A stretch of 64,000 nucleotides of DNA from the NCBI GenBank assembly GCA_022539475.1, contig VCMS01000169.1, positions 183,736 to 247,735 of the forward strand, written 5' to 3'. The translations under genes and the position numbers were made by a program. Position 1 is the first letter of the stretch; every line of letters starts with the position of its first letter. This document shows, piece after piece, positions 47,413 to 58,037 of the stretch. The notes under the pieces were generated by a model. The model searched no databases. It saw only the letters and a list, made by a program, of their open reading frames with translations, and was not told where the DNA came from. Source of the DNA: Gracilaria domingensis (taxonomy: Eukaryota; Rhodophyta; Florideophyceae; Gracilariales; Gracilariaceae).

Positions 47413-49842
47413 TTATCTCTTCCTTCGTCCAAATATTCGAAGCTTGCTCTTCTTGTACCCGGTGACCACCTCCACTTCTGCTTCGCTACGTTCCTCGGCA
47501 AACGTCTTCATTCGTTGCTCACTGGGTGTAAGGTCATCTCCACGACGACCAACACCAGTAGCACTGTCGATTTGCTCTTGACGCTCCTTTTGTTCCGCAC
47601 CGGCAGCCAATGTACGTGCCCTCGCCGCACGAGACTGTGCAAGCTCCAATGGGAGCGGAGGAAGCATGACTCGGATCCGTTCTACTGGATCCGCAACCGC
47701 ACCCAGATACCGCACAAAAGTTCGTGGTGCAACTATCTGTGAACCCCCGATAATAATATTAGCTTCTCTCTTCGTGCAAACTTCATACATAGAGCGTACT
47801 TCTGAGTGGCAAACCCCGCCGACTACAAACACAATATACAGGTGTCCCTTCTCAGCCAAACGAAATCTTCCATCATCTTCATCCGAAAAGGAAGACCTTC
47901 CGGAATCGACACGAACGACAGATTTTATCATACCTGCCACAGAATGTGCACGAATATTCGCAGATCCCGATCTGAGGCTATGGTCTTTGTAGTCTACAGC
48001 ATCGCTTCTGATTGATGCTTCGCGAACGGAGGCTATGATGGAATCAACTGATACCGCTCCAGCTGTAGGAAAGGCGTCCTTGTCGAGTTCATCATCTACA
48101 ATATCCATCATAACGCTTCGAAGCGGGGGGTGATACCGAGCAACATCGTAGTGGAGACTTCCTTCCTGTTCCAAATCATGACGTCTACGGCGAGCTGCAT
48201 TTACCTTCTTGAGATGCTTGTGCGCTTGACGCTGGGCATACCTCTGCCTTAGCTTCGACGCTACGGTCTCATCTCCATCTCTTCTCGCCTTGTGCTTCGA
48301 CTGAAACGCTTCCAAACCAGTTTTTGCCGTCAAAAGCACAGCTTGTAGTCCTTTCACAGCCATTGCCATGTCCCGTGTAACTTTGGCGACAGTCTCAAAT
48401 CCACTTCGTTGCAACTTGAGCCGGAACGTGTTAGAATACGCAAGAGCAGAGTTCTCACCCCCGAGACCTAGAAGGCCCTCAAAAACAATAAAGCCCAGCA
48501 TCAACAGACGACATCTGTGCTCGAGAGGGATAGATTCATCACCAAGTGTGGTAAGAATATCTTCCACCATTTGATCCGGCGGTATCTTTGTTCCGTCAGA
48601 GTGCCTTCCGATGATCAAATCCTGCTCGACGAGCGCTAGCTTATTCAACTTCAAATCGTGGCATGTCGATAAACAAGATTTGAGTGCATTGATATGCATT
48701 GCGTGTTTATCCGCCCTCATTTGGGATTCTGGAAGCGCTCGGACGGCTGCTCCCATATCCTTAATGTCCACCTCACTCGATTCTTTGCCGCGAATTTTAA
48801 AAGCGACGTCAGTCTCGAGGAACTTCTTGAACTCAGTCTGGGCCTCTACCAAAGCTTCTTCCACGAATTTAGAACGAATCTGGTTCCACACCGGGTCGTT
48901 TTCTTCATCTTCCAATTGCATCGTCTTCGTCTTCGATGCGTCGTTAGTGTCCGGGATTTCAATGTGAGCACCACCAGGTTTTTGGTAGTTTAACTTGAGG
49001 AGGTCGTGGGCAATAGCTTGATATGAAAATTCGTGTATCAACGGAGAGGCCATATCTGTTGCGCGATCCACAACAAGAAGAGTGGCCCTTGTTATGTTAT
49101 GTTCGTGCTCATCCTCATCTCCCGAAGACTTTTGGGCATCTGATCCCGCCTCTTGTCTGGCCTTGCTCTCTTCATGATCTTTGACCTTTAGTTCCAGTCG
49201 CGCTGTTTCAAGCTGCTCCTTGACGAGCGATGCAACGGTTCGGCTTGTGTACGACGTAGCATCATATCGTACACACCAATCAACGCGTGGGGCAAGAACC
49301 TTGCAAGTCTCCGTGAGACGCTCTGAAACAATGGTCATTTCCTCGTTTGCCTCTTTTCCCTTTTCCGCATATAGTTGTGGCAATGAAGCTGCAGGTCTAT
49401 CCAGGCTGAAGACTCTTGATTCTACTGCAAGGAATTGTACATCCAATTCGATAAAAGTTTTGACTCTTCGCAGTAACGCCGCGTTCTTTCGGATGACATC
49501 CATGAGAAAGTCAGGAATCCTAGCTGTAAAGAACAAATGAAAGCTCTTGTATTGCGTGCTCTGTTCTTGTGCCAAGTGCTGAACACTCTCAGCCGTCGGT
49601 GTTATAAAGTATATAGCTGGAATTCTAGGCAGTGGCTGTCTACGCATATCGAGCATTTCAACAATGGTGATGCCCTCGTCAACCAACTTATTCACTTCCA
49701 GGGCGGCTGCGAGAATTCGCAGTGCAGCGCGGTCAACTACAAGAACTTTCCATCGATCCACAGCGTTGCCAACCTTACGAATCATGCCGTCAAGCAGGCG
49801 AGATCGTAAGGCTGAGCGCAGCCGCCCTTCCTGTTCGGACAT
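47413..49842 (-). CDS. Sec1/Munc18 family vesicle-fusion protein
   Basis: An 809-residue SM protein that clasps syntaxin-type SNAREs during vesicle fusion, probably the exocytic Sec1/KEULE type judging by AIYFITPTAESVQHL and SFHLFFTARIPDFLM in domain 1. Domain 2-3 holds LLVVDRATDMASPLIHEFSY, the most conserved SM block. A charged insertion (KARRDGDETVASKLRQRYAQ and following, roughly residues 505-640) is longer than in animal or yeast relatives, which are about 590-720 residues. The C-terminal VVGGVCHSEVRSMYEV matches the SM end motif (GGVTYSE-like). Converges with KMO, 198 nt between stops. Confidence 0.9.
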   Translation of the reverse strand: MSEQEGRLRSALRSRLLDGMIRKVGNAVDRWKVLVVDRAALRILAAALEVNKLVDEGITIVEMLDMRRQPLPRIPAIYFITPTAESVQHLAQEQSTQYKSFHLFFTARIPDFLMDVIRKNAALLRRVKTFIELDVQFLAVESRVFSLDRPAASLPQLYAEKGKEANEEMTIVSERLTETCKVLAPRVDWCVRYDATSYTSRTVASLVKEQLETARLELKVKDHEESKARQEAGSDAQKSSGDEDEHEHNITRATLLVVDRATDMASPLIHEFSYQAIAHDLLKLNYQKPGGAHIEIPDTNDASKTKTMQLEDEENDPVWNQIRSKFVEEALVEAQTEFKKFLETDVAFKIRGKESSEVDIKDMGAAVRALPESQMRADKHAMHINALKSCLSTCHDLKLNKLALVEQDLIIGRHSDGTKIPPDQMVEDILTTLGDESIPLEHRCRLLMLGFIVFEGLLGLGGENSALAYSNTFRLKLQRSGFETVAKVTRDMAMAVKGLQAVLLTAKTGLEAFQSKHKARRDGDETVASKLRQRYAQRQAHKHLKKVNAARRRRHDLEQEGSLHYDVARYHPPLRSVMMDIVDDELDKDAFPTAGAVSVDSIIASVREASIRSDAVDYKDHSLRSGSANIRAHSVAGMIKSVVRVDSGRSSFSDEDDGRFRLAEKGHLYIVFVVGGVCHSEVRSMYEVCTKREANIIIGGSQIVAPRTFVRYLGAVADPVERIRVMLPPLPLELAQSRAARARTLAAGAEQKERQEQIDSATGVGRRGDDLTPSEQRMKTFAEERSEAEVEVVTGYKKSKLRIFGRRKR

Positions 49843-52166
49843 ACTGTATTGTTCGGGCGAGCAACCTGTGCGAAAAAATGTCTATCGCAAACCAATCGAT
49901 AGATGAATGTCTCAGCAGGTGTCTTCAGCGTGAATGGGCGACGGCAAAAGATGGCTAGCGGCAAAGAGAGAAACGGGAGTTGGCCTTTAGCAATGAACGT
50001 AGAGGGGACCTCATGTCGTGACGTGGACGCGCATCTGTCGCAGTAGCTGCTGCACCTTCGCATGATAGATTGACACAGGAGCTGTTGGCCATCGGTGGCT
50101 GGCTGTGGCTGGCTGTGGCTCTAGTCTTTTTGCAAAATTTGTGACTGGGCCCCAATTTCAACTGTTTTTCTTGAAAGTAGGTTGCTGAGTGGATTGCACA
50201 TCCCTCAGGACGGAGGCTGGGATGATGATCCCCACCAGCGTGTGAGCACGCGTGTCCATCACACACACCTAGCGCACTCCAACAATAATGGAAGCACGCC
50301 AGCGACGACCCGAAGCGAGACGTTCGAGCATCGGTTGTGTTCATCTCAAGTTATCCCTGTAACAAAAATTGTAAAACCTCAATTGAAGCCAAACATTTGA
50401 AATAATCACTAAGACCCAAAAAGAGGACCAAAAGACTCAAATCAATTCAAGAATTTCAACTTCAGAGCAAAAGAATGTCATGCTTTTCTAGTTTCAAAAT
50501 TATTGACGCGTACTTTTTCAAAATTTTGAATATCCGTAAAATTCGGCTCCATATTCTACAAATCAAAACAATCATCACAACATTCCTAAAACAATCTACA
50601 AATTATAGAATAAAAGAATTAAGAAATGTAAACTAGACGTGACGTGACAATCATGGGTATGAGTCATATCGTATGACGTTATGTTGGAATGCTTGGATAC
50701 TGGCCAACCAAAGCTCGTTCTTGTTCCACCGTTATGTCTTGGTTCCTTTATTTCTTTTATCAATATGTCTACGAAGGTCGTATGGTAAAATTTAGCTTTG
50801 GAGGCCATGCGGCCCCTGAATGACCAATGAGATCATTTCTGCGGCCTCTACAGTTTCCAAGGTTCGATAACCGTTCAACACATACAAATTTTGTAACTTC
50901 TTTCAGGGACTTCGTTTCCGTGTTTTCACGAGGCTATATCTTTTCCAATCTTGCTCCAATTCACAAACCTCCAAGTTGTCTACAAAGCCATATGTCCTAA
51001 CTTGCTACGGCCTGAGTTTGGCAAGAACTGGCTCCCTGCTTGTAGAGGAAGACAAACGTCTGTACACCTCGCCAAATGCACCCAAAAACAAGGTTGTATA
51101 TAATTCGCAACACGTGCTCCGCGCACTTCAGTAAAACAAAGGCTCATAGATTTATTGAGAAACTAATCTCCTTGAGCTGAAGAATGACAAAAGAGTGCTG
51201 CTGTCGTGCTGCGCTAACGGCCATAATTGCTGGCGTCGAGAGGTTACCAACCGTTTCCACCACGACTTCTTAGTTTTGAACATTGTGCTCTAAACCGGTG
51301 GTGACATCGTTGAGCTCTAAAGTATGCTCTGGTGGGGTGCATAATATGATTCCAAGCTCATTGTGAAGCCAAGACATAGGGATCATATATATATAATCTG
51401 GGAAGAAATTTATTGAGTGCAATGCGGAGGAGAGAAGTTGTGCGCTAAGCGTTTGACTTTCTGAACGCCCTCTTTGTCGAAAGTGGGGCTGGGAGCATCA
51501 GTTTTGAAACTCCGATTTATATGCAAAACTGCAAATTATGTGTTGAACAATTACCGCCTGCTATGATTTTGCATACCCTTAGGTATGTTTGTTTAGCTCC
51601 GTCGTTGTGTGGTCTTGGAAGGGAGAAGTAGTCTGATTGGCAGCTTTCTGTTGAGCCTAAAATGGTATGTGATGTGACAGTTTGAGAAGGAAGACAACGT
51701 TGTTTTACCGTTGGTGATCTGCAGTTCAAGATCAAACGGTAAATGAAGAGGAGTTTGAATTTTGAGCTACATGGAACTCTGCGGTAGAAAGGGTTCTGGG
51801 AAGCTGTGTGACCATGCCTGGCTGTTCCGTACGGAGTGCCCTATTTGTTTCCAAAGGAGCGTCAAAATCTATCGGTTGGAACGCGTGTGTGCTTTGTGAT
51901 GATGACATGATTCAGCGCACCGCAAGGTTCTTGCCAAGAACTTCTTGGGTTGCATTGCTCCCGCTGCGCTAATCACCAGCGAGCGAAAGATTAAGACAAC
52001 ACATGTTTCGGAGCTCGATGTTCGTCCATGCGCCACAGCCGAGAAGATCTGCGTCGGAACAAACTAGATGCATCATTCCTTCGGTTGCATGTATCGCGGC
52101 CAAAAACATTTATGTATGGGGAAAATCAGAGGGAAAGGCTAGCGGGTTACAAAAACTATTTCTCAG
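49843..52166. other. Long gene-poor interval with one possible transposon remnant
   Basis: The part next to the Sec1 gene is its promoter. The region 50380-50620 is AT-rich. A short open stretch at 50596-50808 is listed separately. The rest to 52166 shows no gene or repeat I can name. Confidence 0.4.
50596..50808 (-). pseudogene. Possible Myb/SANT-like domain fragment
   Basis: The 70-codon frame begins MASKAKFYHTTFVDILIKEI and continues RHNGGTRTSFGW. That resembles the start of Myb/SANT-like domains (FLDLLVEQI...G..F...GW) found next to Harbinger-type transposases in plants. The similarity ends at GW, where GTATCC could be a splice donor, so it may be one exon of a larger gene or a fragment. 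Weak call. Confidence 0.3.
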
Positions 52167-53384
52167 CTAAAACGTATCCATGGGACACGAGTCCTTCATG
52201 ATTTGAATCATGCCTTTCGCCCACTCCTCGTCAGAATTGAGGCAAGGAATAAGGTCAAGAGTCTCACCACCAGCTTCAATAAAGTCCTCCTTCCCTCGAA
52301 TTCCAATTTCTTCAAGCGTCTCCAAACAGTCAGCTGTGAAACTTGGCACAACCACAGCAATCTTCTTCACGCCAGCTTTAGCAAGCTTGACAAGTTCCTC
52401 GTCCGTATAAGGTTGTATCCACACAGGCCCCGCAGCTGAAAGTCGTGATTGGAATGAAATTGAATACTTTCCTTCTGGAATCTCACACGCTTCTGCGATA
52501 CGCCTGGCTGTAGCGAACGATTGTGCGCGATAACAGTTTCGATTGGCCTGCACAATTTGTGCGCAGCAATTCTCTTGCTTGTTACAGAGAAGGCCAGTTT
52601 CATCAGTTCGTTCACAATGCGTCTGAGGAACGCCATGGAATGACATGAGCAGATGATCGTAGTTCTCGCAACGCTCCCCAATAGTACGCCTGATGATGGC
52701 GGCGTATGAAGATATGTATGCCGGATGGTCGTAAAAAGCCGGAACTATGTGCAAGTATGGAGTAGAGTAAACCTTTGCAGCCGCTTTGTAAACGATTTCA
52801 ATAGCGGCACCTGTCGCAGAAGATGCATACTGCGGATACATCGGGACGACAATGAGTCTATCGGTGCCCTTTGCGCGTAGGTCTTCCATGACGTCATAAA
52901 CGTTGGGCTGACAATACTGCATACCAACGGCTACAGCATACTTCTCCCCAAGGAGACTTTGCAGCTGGGCGGCCAGATCTTCAGAGTGATAGAGCAGCGG
53001 CGACCCTCTTTCCTCATCCCAGATATTTGAATACGCCTCAGCACTTTCTTTTGGTCTGGTACGTAAGATGAACAAATTGAGAACAATCCATTTGACGATG
53101 GGATTAAGATCTACCACTCTTGAATCGCCAAGAAACTGTCGCAGGTATTCGCGCACGTCCGGGACAGCAAGAGAAGCCGGGGTGCCAATATTGACCAACA
53201 AAATGCCAGTACGTCCTCGAAAAGGAGGTGATACTTCCTTTCCAAGTTCAACTTGTTTTTCCCACTTGGGAGCAGCAACGACGTTCGGATCTAAGGCAGT
53301 GGCAAAAACAGGGCGGCGTGGCGAAAGGTTTGGCCTTCTCTGCGTCACGCGAGAGCTAAAAGGAGTGGGCGAAACAAAAGCCAT
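52167..53384 (-). CDS. FECH: Ferrochelatase with plastid-type leader
   Basis: The last enzyme of heme synthesis, inserting Fe2+ into protoporphyrin IX. 405 residues. The leader MAFVSPTPFSSRVTQRRPNL is rich in Ser/Arg with a Phe near the start, typical of red-algal plastid import. The mature part starts near GILLVNIGTP. The catalytic His is in LLMSFHGVP (H250) and the conserved ADCLETLEE gives E359. A Cys-rich stretch (C257, C267, C273, C274, C284; ...NCCAQ...NRNCYRAQ) and SFQSRL...WIQPYTDEEL place it with a bacterial-type group rather than the cyanobacterial enzyme, and there is no C-terminal chlorophyll-binding helix. Single exon; diverges from the Ap4A phosphorylase gene. Confidence 0.92.
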   Translation of the reverse strand: MAFVSPTPFSSRVTQRRPNLSPRRPVFATALDPNVVAAPKWEKQVELGKEVSPPFRGRTGILLVNIGTPASLAVPDVREYLRQFLGDSRVVDLNPIVKWIVLNLFILRTRPKESAEAYSNIWDEERGSPLLYHSEDLAAQLQSLLGEKYAVAVGMQYCQPNVYDVMEDLRAKGTDRLIVVPMYPQYASSATGAAIEIVYKAAAKVYSTPYLHIVPAFYDHPAYISSYAAIIRRTIGERCENYDHLLMSFHGVPQTHCERTDETGLLCNKQENCCAQIVQANRNCYRAQSFATARRIAEACEIPEGKYSISFQSRLSAAGPVWIQPYTDEELVKLAKAGVKKIAVVVPSFTADCLETLEEIGIRGKEDFIEAGGETLDLIPCLNSDEEWAKGMIQIMKDSCPMDTF

Positions 53385-54154
53385 GACGTCTGTGCTACAA
53401 GGTGTCTACCAAAAACTTGAAGCTGCTGCACGAAAGCGGGTATGGGAAGCGAGTGCCGACACAAGAAGCCTGCGGAAAAGAGGACGGTATTAGCCAAGTC
53501 GAAACGGCTGCGTTCAGAAGCGACGGGCCACAGGCGCACGCAAAACGCAGGAAAGCACGCAGCAAGTTTCCGCCGGTAGCCAGTATGGCGGTGATGCGCA
53601 GTGTCTCGGCGTGAGAATCTCGCACGACGAGCTGTGCGCAAGACGAGGTGCGATCTGGGCGATTGTCAAGCGGCATTTGCCGCTTCGAGCGCGGCGAAAA
53701 ATGGCCACCTTCGGTGAGCTCAGTTGCGCCGGTTTAAAACCCTGCCGCCATTACAGCGAGCCACGGGATTTTTCCTGAAACAGCGGCCTCGTTCGGAGCG
53801 GTGCCAGAAATATGGGCGTTCCGCCGCTGTAATGAATGCGCCACACTTGGCCAAAAGGCGCTGCGGACTCCGCAGTGCGGAGTCCGCAGTATCTATACAT
53901 AATCCGCAGTGCGGAGAGAATGCGTTCCGTGCTTGATGGATTATCTTGGTCAGATACATGTATCCATCATCGCGCAATCTCTGTCTACCTCTGACTTCGA
54001 TTTCGATTTTCTGACGCTGAGAGCGTTCCGATCCAGTAGGGATACTCCCATCGCCAGGAAATCCTTGCTCTGGATCAAGCACAGATCTGATTGATTCTCA
54101 AGCGATGATTTCGTGAAAGCATCAAGCTTCGAACTCTAGATACCCTGCGTTGCG
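53385..54154. promoter_or_regulatory. Divergent promoter region with a perfect palindrome
   Basis: Separates ferrochelatase and Ap4A phosphorylase. It contains CTGCGGACTCCGCA-G-TGCGGAGTCCGCAG (53861-53889), a perfect palindrome around a single base, and a second shorter copy of its core, TCCGCAGTGCGGA (53903-53915). These are plausible binding sites for a dimeric factor. No gene is recognised. Confidence 0.55.
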
Positions 54155-55117
54155 ATGAGCACACTGCTGCATCGCATTCGCGCCGTCTCCGCCGCTGCGC
54201 GAGAAACTGGCGCTCTCAAGCCGATCGACACAAACTATGTAGTGCTCTCGCAAAATGAGGAGGCGTCCCCACCGTTCATGGTTTACGTGCTCACCAATCT
54301 CGCCCGGAAGGAAGCCGACAAGAGGCGAAACGATCCCACGGCTTCCGCTTCCGCCAAAGACAATACTTTCAACCCGTTCCTTCCGTATGAACCCGCGATG
54401 TATGTAGAGGACGTTGGTCAACACCACGTCATGCTTCTCAACAAGTTTAACGTTGTCGACAATCACACCCTAATTGTCACCAAGCGCTTTGAGCACCAAA
54501 GTAGCTTGCTTACTTGTTCTGACATGCACGCAATGTGGAGCTGTCTTTCGAAGCTTGACGCGTTAGCTTTCTACAATGCTGGCACCATCGCAGGCGCATC
54601 ACAGCGTCATAAGCATTTGCAGCTTGTGCCAACGCCGCTTGTTCCCCAGTCGCCTGCAGACACCCCTTTTGAACACGCTGTGTTGTTGGACATCCCTTGC
54701 GGAAAGCCATACAAGTCTCCTCATTTGCCCTATGTCCACATCTTGATGCGAATGGACGACTGTGCCTCAGCTGCCAAGGGCGAACACTATCAGCAAGCCG
54801 CCTCGACTTCCATGTCCCGGTATGTACACCTTCTTGATATGATGGCGCAGCAGATCTCTCAGCCCGAGCAACCCCCCGCTGTGTATGCAGAAGACAATGC
54901 TGTAGAAGAGCGCCAACCGTTTCCTTACAACCTTCTCATCACCAACCGCTGGATGATGATGGTACCGCGACGGAATGAATGTTTCGAGGACGTCAGTGTC
55001 AATTCGTTAGGATTTGCGGGTTGTCTCTTGGTCAAGAACGAGCAAATGTTGGAGAAAGTGAAGAAAGTGGGTGGCATGGCTGTGCTCAAAGCTACCACAT
55101 TTCCAAGTACGGACTAG
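54155..55117 (+). CDS. Ap4A phosphorylase / ATP adenylyltransferase (APA1/2 type)
   Basis: A 320-residue HIT-superfamily enzyme that splits diadenosine tetraphosphate with phosphate to ADP plus ATP. The active-site motif GASQRHKHLQLVP (148-160) holds the H-x-H-x-Q triad (H152, H154, Q156). Upstream, NPFLPYEPAMYVEDVGQHHV and LNKFNVVDNHTLIVTKRFE are the substrate-binding strands; downstream, NSLGFAGCLLVKN is the typical C-terminal block. Length matches yeast Apa1 (321). No leader, so cytosolic or nuclear. Single exon. Confidence 0.92.
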   Translation: MSTLLHRIRAVSAAARETGALKPIDTNYVVLSQNEEASPPFMVYVLTNLARKEADKRRNDPTASASAKDNTFNPFLPYEPAMYVEDVGQHHVMLLNKFNVVDNHTLIVTKRFEHQSSLLTCSDMHAMWSCLSKLDALAFYNAGTIAGASQRHKHLQLVPTPLVPQSPADTPFEHAVLLDIPCGKPYKSPHLPYVHILMRMDDCASAAKGEHYQQAASTSMSRYVHLLDMMAQQISQPEQPPAVYAEDNAVEERQPFPYNLLITNRWMMMVPRRNECFEDVSVNSLGFAGCLLVKNEQMLEKVKKVGGMAVLKATTFPSTD

Positions 55118-55962
55118 ATCTAAGCAATAAATGATAAATGCTCCAACACAGTTCTCATCTATTGCGCAGAACTCCCGACAGAAGAACAAACTATACTATA
55201 CCTACCGAGCTCGATTACCGTTGAATGCCAGTAGTGTACATGAATGTTTCCGTTACACAACAGATATACATCTCTATCCCACAGGACCGTAATGTTCATT
55301 CCTTAAAGTGAAGGTGTGAGAAAACTGGTAATTACCAACCAGCACATTCACCACCCAGTTTTAGTACGAATGAAAAATGGCGACAACAAAACGTTAGAGG
55401 TGGGAGATCCTAGGATAATGCTTGGCATAAATGCCAGCTAATCCAACCTCCGATTCAAAACCTGTTCATTGTCTACTATGTTTGGAATTCGCCGTGCCGC
55501 CAAACTCATCGCTTTTCATTCTACGCTTGGTACTCCGTACCCTATCTTATTATCATTCAAAAGAGACCAAATCGTCACAAAATGAAATTCTTGTTTTGCT
55601 CGCATAGAGTAACACTAATTAGCTTCTACATGTTAAAGCAGATCAATGGCTCCCCCTCCCGGTGTCACTACGAAAGGGCATCCCGTTACACACTTTTGCT
55701 TCCTCTGAAGCCGTGCCACCCTCGACGTCGCTGCGCCGCTCGCTGCATGAATCTTCGTACAAAACGCATGGATTTCCAACAAAGCCGTAGAAGTTGCATA
55801 CATGTCTCTCACATAGATAACCAGAACTGGGTGTTAAATTATCATCGTTATTGGGGTCAATCTCAAGTTAACAGTACAAAGTTAAATGGGCACGTGACGC
55901 GACACAGACACACATAAGAGTAGTGCTGCTGAGCGACGCCCTCCAAAGCAGGTTCCATACTC
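55118..55962. other. Convergent interval, nothing recognised
   Basis: Between the 3' ends of the Ap4A phosphorylase and M20 peptidase genes. Only very short symmetries (GGTAATTACC near 55328) are seen. The open frame 55582-55917 lacks recognisable content. Confidence 0.4.
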
Positions 55963-57531
55963 TCAGGACAAGCCGAACCAAATGTCTTTGAGCCTGCCGA
56001 GCGTACCTTTCTTTGTTTGCCCGGCCGTGGTCTTGTCTTCTCTGCTGCTGTGAATGCGGTTAATCTCCTCTAGCAAGACGAACAACACATGAACGCCATG
56101 AATGTAGTTCTTTCTACCAATCTTTTCATTCTCCGAATGAGCTCCATCATCCGAGGACCCAAGAGGTAACAACATCGTCTCTGCGCCTAGAATCTTTTCC
56201 ACCATGCTTGTGATTGGAATTGAGCCGCCCTCCCTTGTATAATCTGGGCGCACTCCATACACTTTCAAGAGCGCAGCCGCTCCTGCTTGATAAAGCGGGC
56301 ACTTGGGATTGGCCAACCAAGGCTCCGAAGACGAACTTGTGACTCGCAATTCGTTGGGAGTATTCAATTCACGAAGTCGCTCTTGCAAGAGCTTCGTCAC
56401 TTCTTCTTCTACAAGCTTCCCATCCTGCCCGGGCACAAGTCGAATAGAGAACTTCGCCGTTACGGCGCCTGGAATCACCGTTTTCATACCTTGCCCAGAA
56501 TAGGCTCCCTCGATGCCATGAATTGACAAAGATGGATATCTCCACCTGTTCATCAACACCTCGGATGGAGTATCTCCAACTAGGGATGGCACGTTTCCAG
56601 CCTCTTTCATGAAGTCTTCGCTGTCAAAGGTGATATTGCTGTACAAATCTTCCTCTGTTTCTTCAAGTGGGGCGCAATCCTCTTTTCGACAACCAGGAAT
56701 ATCTACCAGTCCATGAACACCTCTCGAGACGGTGGACAAGAGTTGGATCAAATCCGTCATGGGCTCTGCAATGCAGCCTCCATAAACACCGGAATGAAGA
56801 GTTTGGGAACCGGCGCGCACTTCGCATTCAAATGTTGCGAGTCCTCGCAAGCCATAAGTGAGGCATGGCTTGGATGTTGTTAACCAATAGTTGTCGGTAA
56901 TAACAACATAATCAACATCTTTCAAGAATCCACCATTCTTTGCTTCGCGATTCAACAAGTCTTCCAGACATTCGCTGTTAGATTCTTCCATTCCTTCCAG
57001 ACACATCTTGATGTTGACCGGCAATTCCAGTTCCAGCTCTCGATATATCTCAATTGCCCATAGCCAAGCCAGAATGGGGCCCTTGTCATCAGTACTGCCG
57101 CGTCCGTATAGCATCTCGTTCTTTTCCGTAAGCGTGAAAGGCTCTGATGACCAGCCATCAGCCTTGTCAGCAGGTTGCACATCGTAATGGCCATATACTA
57201 ACACAGTGGGTTTCGATTTCTGCTTGTTTCCCGCTTCGAATTCAGCGAGGATGACTGGGGGAAGATCGAAGCGCTGACCATCATCTAGTTCTTGGAAGCC
57301 CACTAAGACCTTGTCCGATTTGCCGCCGAGGTCCTCGATCCACTTGTCGAGTAGGTCTGCCATTTGAAAACAGGCATTTCGCTTCGAAAGCTCTGTGGAG
57401 ACGGATGGAATTGCGACTGCCTCTGCAAGACGACTGACGTAGACATCGGCGTTTGATGCGATAAGCTTACGAACGTCATTAAAAAGGTCTACGCTCTTCA
57501 CCGAGTCCGTCTGTTCTGTGCTTTGAGTCAT
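55963..57531 (-). CDS. M20 metallopeptidase, cytosolic non-specific dipeptidase (CNDP2-like)
   Basis: A 522-residue di-zinc exopeptidase that cleaves dipeptides in the cytosol. Metal and catalytic residues are visible: H115 in VLVYGHYDVQPAD, D148/D149 in GRGSTDDKGP, E182/E183 in CLEGMEESNSE, an Asp in YVVITDNYW and the late His in SSDDGAHSENEKIG. The lid/dimerisation domain lies between, with RGLATFECEVRAGSQTLHSG. It is about 45 residues longer than human CNDP2 (475), split between both ends. Single exon; no signal peptide. Confidence 0.92.
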   Translation of the reverse strand: MTQSTEQTDSVKSVDLFNDVRKLIASNADVYVSRLAEAVAIPSVSTELSKRNACFQMADLLDKWIEDLGGKSDKVLVGFQELDDGQRFDLPPVILAEFEAGNKQKSKPTVLVYGHYDVQPADKADGWSSEPFTLTEKNEMLYGRGSTDDKGPILAWLWAIEIYRELELELPVNIKMCLEGMEESNSECLEDLLNREAKNGGFLKDVDYVVITDNYWLTTSKPCLTYGLRGLATFECEVRAGSQTLHSGVYGGCIAEPMTDLIQLLSTVSRGVHGLVDIPGCRKEDCAPLEETEEDLYSNITFDSEDFMKEAGNVPSLVGDTPSEVLMNRWRYPSLSIHGIEGAYSGQGMKTVIPGAVTAKFSIRLVPGQDGKLVEEEVTKLLQERLRELNTPNELRVTSSSSEPWLANPKCPLYQAGAAALLKVYGVRPDYTREGGSIPITSMVEKILGAETMLLPLGSSDDGAHSENEKIGRKNYIHGVHVLFVLLEEINRIHSSREDKTTAGQTKKGTLGRLKDIWFGLS

Positions 57532-58037
57532 GTTGAGATGACTTGCTTCGCTAGAAGCGATGACAGAGAAGGCGATATGTTATAGGGTTCACGCCAGGAG
57601 TACTTAGATACCTACGGTAGATGGCGTTGGGACTGAAGGCATTGGGCGGGAGAAGAGTCTGTTCCAGGGGCGCAGAAATCAGCAACAAGACAGCAGAGAA
57701 ATCGATTGACGAAGCCAGAATAAGTGCAGGCAACCGGAACAAAATGGATGCAAAATGGCTGCGTTCATGACGTCAATGACACTCGGAACCAAATATTTGA
57801 ATTTCAGTTAAAGCTTTGACGAGGCGTGAGGGCTAATCATATGAGGCAGCAGCAATATTTGGTTTCTGCCGGAAGGGCACAACAATCTTCAAGACCATTT
57901 CATTTGATACCTTGTACCTTCGTACGGAAGCCAACTAAGCGCTCCGCAATCGCCCGAACTTTTTGGGTCCAAAGTGCATCGGAGGTAGGATAGGAAAGGT
58001 TTGCTTCTAAGTGCATTTCAGCGAAGACTGGGTCTCA
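57532..58037. other. Divergent promoter interval (M20 peptidase / SAYSvFN gene)
   Basis: No gene or repeat recognised. Mixed composition. Confidence 0.4.
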
